Source: Candidatus Heimdallarchaeota archaeon (GTDB lineage: Archaea; Asgardarchaeota; Heimdallarchaeia; Heimdallarchaeales; Kariarchaeaceae). Taken from it: DNA of 11,981 nt. Location: positions 1 through 11,981 of the forward strand of contig JAOUKW010000087.1 of assembly GCA_029882335.1 (NCBI GenBank). The letters run 5' to 3'. Under the pieces are notes generated by a model. That model searched no databases. It had not been told where the DNA came from and worked only from the letters and a program-made list of their open reading frames with translations. The translations under genes and the position numbers were made by a program. Positions 6,501 through 11,981 of this stretch are shown here, in pieces; positions within the stretch are counted from its first letter, which is position 1, and every line of letters begins with the position of its first letter.

Positions 6501-8060
6501 ATGAGTGTTCCTGATAAAATCTTGATTGTGGATTATGGTGGTCAATATGCACATTTAATTTCAAGGCGGGTGAGAGATCTGGGTGTTTTATGTGAAATAT
6601 TACCTCATGACTCAATACATGTTGATAAATTAGCTGGTGTAAAAGGTATAATATTATCAGGTGGTCCTAGATCTGTTGGTGTTAATGATAGTTTTAGATT
6701 AGCAGATGTGTTGATACCATTAATTGATAATCCTGAAATTCCGGTATTGGGTATTTGTTATGGTCTACAGTTGATTGGACATTATTATGGTGGTAGTGTA
6801 ACTGCAGCAGATAGAAAAGAATATGGAAATACTACTGTAGAACTCATTGAAGATTCTTTGTTAATCGATAATAAGAAGAAATTCAATGTTTGGATGAGTC
6901 ATGGAGATCAGATTAGCCATATTGAATCAGGATTTATCGTAACTGCCAGATCAGATAATTGCCCAGTGGTGGCAATGGAAAATTCAGAAAAAAATATTTT
7001 TGCAGTTCAATTTCACCCAGAGGTCACTCATACCGAGGGTGGAAATGCTATATTAGGGAAATTTGTCAATGATATTTGTAATATCAAGGTATCTAACTGG
7101 CAGATGGAAAATTATTTGGAAATTTTAATTGAAGAAATTAGAAATGAGGTTGGTAGTAGTAAGGTATTATTGGGTGTAAGCGGAGGTGTGGATTCCACTA
7201 CTGCTGCATTAATTCTGGCAGAGGCAATTGGCCCACAGTTATATCTAATATTTGTGGATCATGGATTGCTACGAAAAAATGAGGCATTGGAAGTAAAACA
7301 AGCTTTTACTGAACTTGGAATTCCTAATTTCAATTTCGTTGATGCTTCTGAAATATTTTTGAGCAAACTCAATAATATTACTGATCCTGAGGAAAAAAGG
7401 AAGATCATCGGTCATACTTTTATTGAGGTGTTTGAGGAAGCAGCTGTTAATATTTCTAAAACGGTTGGCTCGATAGAATACTTGGCTCAAGGGACTATAT
7501 ATCCAGATCGAGTGGAAAGTGGAAAAGCAGGAACCGGTACTGAAGTTATCAAATCTCATCATAATTTGACTTTACCTGATAATATGACTTTAAAAATATT
7601 AGAGCCACTTAAGGATTTATACAAAGATGAGGTTCGACAACTGGGGATGTTATTGAATATGCCTTCAATATTACTCAATAGATTTCCATTTCCAGGTCCT
7701 GGTCTTGCAGTAAGAATACTGGGTAATATAACTCGTCAGCAAATTCAGATATTACAGGAGGCAGATCATATATTTTTGACTGAATTATTGAATTCACCTG
7801 AAAGGGATAAAGTATGGCAGGCTTTTGCAGCATTACTACCTGTCAAATCAGTTGGTGTAAAGGGGGATAATCGATCATATGGACAAATAGTCGCCTTACG
7901 AGCTGTTGCATCTAAGGATGGAATGACTGCTGATTTTTCTCAATTATCAATGAATTTGCTGGGTAGAATATCAACAAAAATAATAAATGAAATTCCCGAA
8001 ATTACCCGTGTTTTATATGATATATCTACCAAACCACCTGCAACCATAGAGTTTGAGTAA
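6501..8060 (+). CDS. guaA: GMP synthase (glutamine-hydrolysing), single chain
   Basis: Converts XMP to GMP with ATP and glutamine, the last step of the guanine branch. It has 519 residues, close to the 525 of the E. coli enzyme. The N-terminal class I amidotransferase domain (about 1-195) has the nucleophile Cys86 in GICYGLQ and the His172/Glu174 pair in QFHPEVTHTEGG. The ATP-pyrophosphatase domain (about 196-395) has the P-loop VSGGVDSTT (226-234). The C-terminal dimerisation domain carries RFPFPGPGLAVRILG (404-418) and ends with the family-typical KPPATIEFE. All key residues are present. Most archaea split this enzyme into two proteins, so the fused form leans bacterial. The ATG at 6501 is preceded by a weak GAGAAG about 12 nt upstream. 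The stop is 5 bp from the stop of the convergent PurP paralogue. Confidence 0.98.
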   Translation: MSVPDKILIVDYGGQYAHLISRRVRDLGVLCEILPHDSIHVDKLAGVKGIILSGGPRSVGVNDSFRLADVLIPLIDNPEIPVLGICYGLQLIGHYYGGSVTAADRKEYGNTTVELIEDSLLIDNKKKFNVWMSHGDQISHIESGFIVTARSDNCPVVAMENSEKNIFAVQFHPEVTHTEGGNAILGKFVNDICNIKVSNWQMENYLEILIEEIRNEVGSSKVLLGVSGGVDSTTAALILAEAIGPQLYLIFVDHGLLRKNEALEVKQAFTELGIPNFNFVDASEIFLSKLNNITDPEEKRKIIGHTFIEVFEEAAVNISKTVGSIEYLAQGTIYPDRVESGKAGTGTEVIKSHHNLTLPDNMTLKILEPLKDLYKDEVRQLGMLLNMPSILLNRFPFPGPGLAVRILGNITRQQIQILQEADHIFLTELLNSPERDKVWQAFAALLPVKSVGVKGDNRSYGQIVALRAVASKDGMTADFSQLSMNLLGRISTKIINEIPEITRVLYDISTKPPATIEFE

Positions 8061-8065
8061 GTTCT

Positions 8066-9139
8066 TTAAGTTAAAATTTTGTCTAGTAAATTATTTTTTA
8101 CTGCATATTTAATTTCCATCATTGTAAGATCTATTGGGGATTGGATTTGTTGTTTATATTTTAGGCTTAATCTTCTCATCTCCGGGCTTGTAGTTCCTAA
8201 TATCGGTGCACCTGGAATCCTGGGTGATATATCGAAAATTATGAATTCTGATTTATCATTCATTGCACCTTGAAGTGCAAACATGCCGATCATTGATGGT
8301 GGAAAATGTGTTTTTACACCTTCGATGAATGTTTCTGCAAGATCATAAACAATAACTTTTTTGGATTCTCTCATGGTTAGTGGTTTATGACCGACTTCCT
8401 CATTTGTTAAAGGAATATTTAATTGTAGTTGGTATTTTGCTGGTAAATTCAATATACCCTGTAAATTCGTCTGAACTCTATCATCAAAACCAACAAATTC
8501 AAATCCCGGTGGGAATATATCTGGCAATCCAAAGGCATGAAAGTTTGCATTAAATCTCGGGCCTAATACAAATTCCTCAATCACACACTTGTTGAATTCT
8601 GCTTCATCGATAATTTCATTTTTTATTAGTTCTTCTGCTTTTTCTTGTAGTTCAGAAACAGAGGAAACATAAAAAAATGCACGTTCTCTTGGATTATGTT
8701 TCTGTTGAACTTTAACTATGGCAAGCGATGGGATATCATCATGTGAAAACTGTATTGGTTTCCTCATCTTCATTTGATCCATTAACCAGTATTGATTTTT
8801 GTTATAATTCCTATCCTCAATTTTTTGAAGGTTTCTATTGCCATAAATCGGTGTATTCAACTGATCTACTCCTTCATAACCTAGATATGATGTTAGGCTT
8901 CGATTTGGTATGAGAATTGAGTTTAATTCTTGTAGTTTATTTTGATTGTCTTCTTCTAAAATATCAGAAAATTTTTCTAAAACTAAGATATGATCAAATA
9001 AGTGTTTATTATAATGCGAATAAAATTTATCTCTTCCTTTTTGACAAAATACTACAGTTTTCAAATCATTTGCTTTCGCACTTATAGCAATTTCTTCTGC
9101 AGAATGAGAACCGATCATGGCGATTGTAGGTTCTGTCAT
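8066..9139 (-). CDS. Diverged PurP paralogue (ATP-grasp family, probably altered activity)
   Basis: A 357-residue homologue of FAICAR synthetase PurP. It keeps the N-terminal IAMIGSHSAEEI (6-17), the C-terminal domain PSMIGMFALQGA (261-272) and IIFDISPRIPGAP (280-292), and the LDKILT end. Three blocks that define PurP differ. PHGSF has become PNRSL (78-82). The glycine-rich ATP loop (DGAEGGKGYF in the neighbour) is replaced by QQKHNPRERAFFY (145-157). The C-terminal SMGRRIALEI block has diverged. ATP binding in the normal way looks doubtful. Its ATG overlaps the purP stop as ATGA and has a good GAGGT six bases upstream, so the two are probably made together. It may be a partner subunit, a regulator or an enzyme with another substrate. 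Paralogous PurP proteins are known in archaea, some of unproven function. Confidence 0.75.
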   Translation of the reverse strand: MTEPTIAMIGSHSAEEIAISAKANDLKTVVFCQKGRDKFYSHYNKHLFDHILVLEKFSDILEEDNQNKLQELNSILIPNRSLTSYLGYEGVDQLNTPIYGNRNLQKIEDRNYNKNQYWLMDQMKMRKPIQFSHDDIPSLAIVKVQQKHNPRERAFFYVSSVSELQEKAEELIKNEIIDEAEFNKCVIEEFVLGPRFNANFHAFGLPDIFPPGFEFVGFDDRVQTNLQGILNLPAKYQLQLNIPLTNEEVGHKPLTMRESKKVIVYDLAETFIEGVKTHFPPSMIGMFALQGAMNDKSEFIIFDISPRIPGAPILGTTSPEMRRLSLKYKQQIQSPIDLTMMEIKYAVKNNLLDKILT

Positions 9140-10101
9140 ATGATTACCTCATTTAATCTATCACTTTCAATTGCTTCTCTTATTTCAAGTGCTATTCTTC
9201 TACCCATCGACATGTTTTTACCAAATTGGATATAGCCATATGGTGATGTAGGTACAAATATATTTGTTCCTGCGACAATTCTACCTGAAAATTCAAATGT
9301 ATATATATCTAAATTTCTATCGATAACTGTTTCCAAACAAAATGGTCCTATCATTGGGATTTCTAGTTTTTCATGAACAACCTTGGCAAAAGCCTTTCCC
9401 ATATTGAAGTAATTAATTAGCAATGATTCTCGTAGCACCATAGGTATGTTTCCAACAATTTGAAATGCAGGGTTGTCATGTAGTTGAATTTGTGTATCTA
9501 CATCACTTTCATATCTGATATCGGTTCCAAATATTTCTAGTCTATTTCTAATAATTGAGTTAAAATATGTGGTATACACTTTTGTACCAATAATAAATTC
9601 CTGAATAAAGGATGGTTTTGCTGTATTTAATCTATCTTTCAATTCGGTTTCATTTTTAGCGATAAAATATCCCTTTCCTCCTTCTGCTCCATCATATTTT
9701 ACTATGACAGGGAATTTAATTTCTTCTTGATTGCTGAAGTCCTTGGGTAATTTTAAGCCTGCTTCATTCATTAATAATTCCTTTTTTGCTCTTTCATGTT
9801 CCCAGATTAACAGGTCTTTATTGCCAAATAACTTAAGATTTGAATCCATTAATTTTGACAGGGAGAGATATGCAACAAAAGATCCATGGGGAATGATGAT
9901 CACATCCTCCGAATATTGAGAGAAGATATCTTGATAGTTATCTAAGATTATTAATTCATTAGCTAAATCAAGAGATTGGTAAAATTCTTCTCTACCTTTT
10001 ATTACGTACAAAACTGTATCAAATCCTTCATCTCTAGCACCTGCAAGAATATTTAGAGAACTATGACTTGCGATAGTACCTATTTTATATTGCGTTTTCA
10101 T
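9136..10101 (-). CDS. purP: FAICAR synthetase PurP (formate-phosphoribosylaminoimidazolecarboxamide ligase)
   Basis: Formylates AICAR to FAICAR using free formate and ATP, in place of the folate-dependent PurH transformylase. It has 321 residues, somewhat shorter than the 361 of the Methanocaldococcus enzyme, mainly for lack of its N-terminal extension. Matching blocks, in order: IGTIASHSSLNILAGARDEGF (7-27), IIPHGSFVAY (69-78), WEHERAKKELLMNEAGLKLP (100-119), the glycine-rich ATP-grasp loop VKYDGAEGGKGYFIA (134-148), DIRYESDVD (194-202), GNIPMVLRESLL (217-228), MIGPFCLE (240-247), FEFSGRIVAGTN (259-270) and SMGRRIALEIREA (298-310). All catalytic-looking blocks are intact. The start ATG at 10101 directly follows the cyclo-ligase stop and has GAGGT seven bases upstream. 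It is probably in one operon with purF. The presence of PurP implies that the organism may lack the folate-type PurH transformylase; this window cannot show that. Confidence 0.92.
   Translation of the reverse strand: MKTQYKIGTIASHSSLNILAGARDEGFDTVLYVIKGREEFYQSLDLANELIILDNYQDIFSQYSEDVIIIPHGSFVAYLSLSKLMDSNLKLFGNKDLLIWEHERAKKELLMNEAGLKLPKDFSNQEEIKFPVIVKYDGAEGGKGYFIAKNETELKDRLNTAKPSFIQEFIIGTKVYTTYFNSIIRNRLEIFGTDIRYESDVDTQIQLHDNPAFQIVGNIPMVLRESLLINYFNMGKAFAKVVHEKLEIPMIGPFCLETVIDRNLDIYTFEFSGRIVAGTNIFVPTSPYGYIQFGKNMSMGRRIALEIREAIESDRLNEVII
9146..9150 (-). promoter_or_regulatory. Ribosome-binding site of the PurP paralogue inside purP
   Basis: On the minus strand GAGGT lies 6 nt before the ATG at 9139, within the last codons of purP. 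Together with the ATGA stop/start overlap (9136-9139) it fixes the start and supports coupled translation. Confidence 0.75.
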
Positions 10102-10668
10102 TTAATTTACCTCTATTATTTGTGATTCTGTGACAATGTAATTCATCTTTACATCAGTGATTTCACTTGGTATTTGTTCTTGAATTTGGATATTGAAAGC
10201 TAATCCGATTTTAATTGCATTACTATTGAATAAATACCTGTCAAAATATCCTTTTCCCTTTCCAATTCTGTTTCCAAACAGGTCAAATGTCAATCCTGGG
10301 ATAATGATGACATCTATTTTATGTTTCCACGGTTGAATTGAATCTACCGGTGATAAAATATTGAATTCTCCTATTTTTAAATCTTCTTCAAAGTCGTTGA
10401 TCTTACAGAATACCATGGTGTTATGCTCGGTACTTGTAATCTTTGGTACTAGAATTATTTTATTTTGTTGAAGTCCCCATTTAATCAACGCATGAGTGTC
10501 GATTTCATTATTCAGGGATACATATATCCCAATGCTTGTTGATTGTTTAATTAAATCCCAATTAGAAAGAGTTGTAAATATGTGATTATTCATTTTACCT
10601 CGTTGTATAGGATCTAATTCTCTTAACTTGGCTTTCATTAATACTCTAATACTTTCCTTATCACTCAT
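10102..10668 (-). CDS. 5-formyltetrahydrofolate cyclo-ligase family protein
   Basis: A 188-residue protein of the 5-FCL/MTHFS family (YgfA in E. coli), which uses ATP to turn 5-formyl-tetrahydrofolate into 5,10-methenyl-tetrahydrofolate. The family signature is clear: NEIDTHALI (54-62), and PGLTFDLFGNRIGKGKGYFD (124-143), where the Gly-rich GKGKGYFDR loop binds ATP phosphates. The N-terminal Lys/Arg-rich helix (KAKLRELDPIQR) is also usual. Full length, with no defect seen. ATG at 10668 comes 2 nt after the purF stop, and its own stop abuts the purP start, so it sits inside the purine operon. Its substrate is an inhibitor of folate enzymes, and its presence suggests that the cell uses tetrahydrofolate (or a related pterin) although FAICAR is made with formate. 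A changed substrate is possible. Confidence 0.88.
   Translation of the reverse strand: MSDKESIRVLMKAKLRELDPIQRGKMNNHIFTTLSNWDLIKQSTSIGIYVSLNNEIDTHALIKWGLQQNKIILVPKITSTEHNTMVFCKINDFEEDLKIGEFNILSPVDSIQPWKHKIDVIIIPGLTFDLFGNRIGKGKGYFDRYLFNSNAIKIGLAFNIQIQEQIPSEITDVKMNYIVTESQIIEVN
10109..10113 (-). promoter_or_regulatory. purP: Ribosome-binding site of purP inside the cyclo-ligase gene
   Basis: On the minus strand GAGGT lies 7 nt before the ATG at 10101 and within the last codons of the 5-formyl-THF cyclo-ligase gene. It confirms the purP start and an anti-Shine-Dalgarno of the usual CCUCC type. Confidence 0.75.
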
Positions 10669-10670
10669 AG

Positions 10671-11981
10671 TTATACTCTCTTGATATTCGATCTTTCATA
10701 ATCTCTTTTTCCTTTTTCTGAATGAACATTTAATTTAATTGTGTTTCTAAGAGTTGTTGCAAATTCAGTTGGGTAATTTCCTGATAAACAAGCGTCACAT
10801 ATTCCTTTTGGTATGGATTTATGTAGGTTATCAATGCTAAGATAGGTTAAACTTTGTATTCCTAATTCGTATTCTAATTCTTCTTCTGTTTTGTTAGAGG
10901 CAAATAATTCTTCCTCAGTTGAAAAATCAATTCCATAATAACAGGGATATCTGATTGCAGGACAAGTAATTGCAACATGTATTTCTTTTGGTTTAAATTC
11001 TGTTAGCTTTAATATTAATGCTTTGAGTGTATTTCCTCTGACTATACTATCATCTACAATTAGTATGACTTGATCATTGATGTATTTCTTAACAAAAGAA
11101 TATTTCCAATCAATAGTATTTCTACGGGTGTTTTCATCATTTATTATAAACGTCCTAGGTAGATATCTATTTTTTATTATTGCCTCTCGAAAAGGAATAT
11201 TTAACATTTCAGAGATTGCCAATGCGGCAGTACGAGAAGTATCAGGTACAGGAATAATTGAGTCAAATCGAATTGCCTTGGAATTTGGAGAATCTATTTT
11301 CTCCTTTAGTTGAGAAGCCAGCATTCTACCAAGTTTCAAACGAATGTCATAAACAAATGAACCATCAAGAAATGAAGTTGGATTGGCAAAATATACATAT
11401 TCAAACATACATATTCGATGAGGTTTATCTACGATTTTATGGGAAATAATTGAAAGTATAGGATCAGAAGGTACCAATACTAATTCTCCTGGTTCTACTT
11501 CTCGTGTATTTAAAATATTTCCAAGTTGATGTACTATGCTTTCAGAAGCAATTATAACATAGTCCTCGTTCTGACCAATTGATAATGGTCGAATGCCATG
11601 AGGGTCTCTAAACGCGAATAATGTATCTTTAAGATATCCTACGAGTGAAAATGACCCCTCTATTTCCTGTTGCAATTCATTAAATACTTTTACTAGGTCT
11701 CCTTTGTGTTTATCAATTAAATGCCCAATGAGATCAGTAATTAGGTGTGAATCAGTGTGATATTCATTATCTTCAATTCCTGGTGCTTTGATTATATTTC
11801 CATTATGTACAAGTGTTAACCAGCCATATTGTGTTTTATATGAAAAAGGCTGTGAATAATTATGAACATTTTCAACAGTTGATTTAATCCCAAAGGTGGG
11901 ATATCTAGTCGCACCTAGGAAGAATTTCGATTTACTGGTATCTGTTATTTCTATTTTACTGGCTTGATTTTTAACCTTATA
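10671..11981 (-). CDS. purF: Amidophosphoribosyltransferase PurF (5' end outside window)
   Basis: Makes 5-phosphoribosylamine from PRPP and glutamine, the first committed step of purine synthesis. 436 codons are visible and the frame is open to the window edge, so about 60-70 N-terminal residues, including the catalytic cysteine, are missing. A TTG at 11675 is internal, because upstream codons still match the family. Visible glutaminase blocks: LGATRYPTFG (22-31 of the fragment), LVHNGNII (57-64) and RDPHGIRPLSIG (125-136). The PRPP loop VILIVDDSIVRGNT is at 305-318. Four cysteines match the 4Fe-4S cluster ligands of the Bacillus enzyme: Cys191 (RICMFEY), Cys347 (YPCYYG), and Cys385 and Cys388 (CDAC). 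The enzyme is therefore probably of the oxygen-sensitive cluster type with regulatory nucleotide binding. It is the most upstream visible gene of a four-gene operon with the cyclo-ligase, purP and the purP paralogue. Confidence 0.96.
   Translation of the reverse strand, partial: YKVKNQASKIEITDTSKSKFFLGATRYPTFGIKSTVENVHNYSQPFSYKTQYGWLTLVHNGNIIKAPGIEDNEYHTDSHLITDLIGHLIDKHKGDLVKVFNELQQEIEGSFSLVGYLKDTLFAFRDPHGIRPLSIGQNEDYVIIASESIVHQLGNILNTREVEPGELVLVPSDPILSIISHKIVDKPHRICMFEYVYFANPTSFLDGSFVYDIRLKLGRMLASQLKEKIDSPNSKAIRFDSIIPVPDTSRTAALAISEMLNIPFREAIIKNRYLPRTFIINDENTRRNTIDWKYSFVKKYINDQVILIVDDSIVRGNTLKALILKLTEFKPKEIHVAITCPAIRYPCYYGIDFSTEEELFASNKTEEELEYELGIQSLTYLSIDNLHKSIPKGICDACLSGNYPTEFATTLRNTIKLNVHSEKGKRDYERSNIKRV

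Noticed and set aside
10671..11675. purF starting at the TTG at 11675
   Set aside because: The upstream codons in the same frame encode conserved PurF blocks (RYPTFG, LVHNGN), so the real start lies beyond the window edge.
1..11981. CRISPR array, tRNA or rRNA genes
   Set aside because: No regularly spaced repeats, no tRNA-like T-loop (GGTTCRA) with matching stems, and no rRNA signature were seen on either strand.

Overview
The window is AT-rich: intergenic stretches are close to pure A/T and coding regions are heavily AT-biased. It carries intact genes on both strands and reads like a compact genome of a free-living prokaryote. The taxonomic signals are mixed. The purine genes include two PurP-type (archaeal-style, formate-using) ATP-grasp proteins. 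GMP synthase, however, is the single-chain form usual in bacteria, and at least two genes have good matches to bacterial -35/-10 promoters. The class III CoA-transferase/AMACR-like and M20 genes would suit an AT-rich planktonic bacterium such as a SAR202-like Chloroflexota, but that is a guess. An archaeon with a fused guaA cannot be excluded from sequence alone.

Left part (1-4510). The window opens with the last ~53 codons of a + strand membrane protein. It faces a minus-strand molybdopterin oxidoreductase of the sulfite-oxidase fold, a small secreted/membrane protein and an AMACR-like CoA-transferase-family enzyme. Divergent from these is an intact M20 amidohydrolase, followed by a convergent DUF3592-like membrane protein.

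Middle (4511-6327). A second M20 gene, about 75% identical to the first over 160 residues, breaks off at about 5250. It runs into a ~325-bp islet of much higher GC (46% by hand count over 5281-5580), rich in hairpins. The islet looks like a decayed mobile-element end, possibly an IS200/IS605-type tnpB tail. After it comes a minus-strand HEAT-like repeat protein.

Right part (6501-11981). This is a purine-synthesis block. guaA (GMP synthase) on the + strand meets, with only 5 bp between stop codons, a tightly packed minus-strand operon: purF (5' end outside the window), 5-formyltetrahydrofolate cyclo-ligase, purP and a diverged purP paralogue. PurF makes phosphoribosylamine at the start of the pathway, PurP formylates AICAR near its end, and GuaA converts XMP to GMP after IMP. 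The paralogue has lost the glycine-rich ATP-grasp loop and is translationally coupled to the normal PurP. It is the most interesting gene here. I found no rRNA, tRNA, CRISPR array or phage module.
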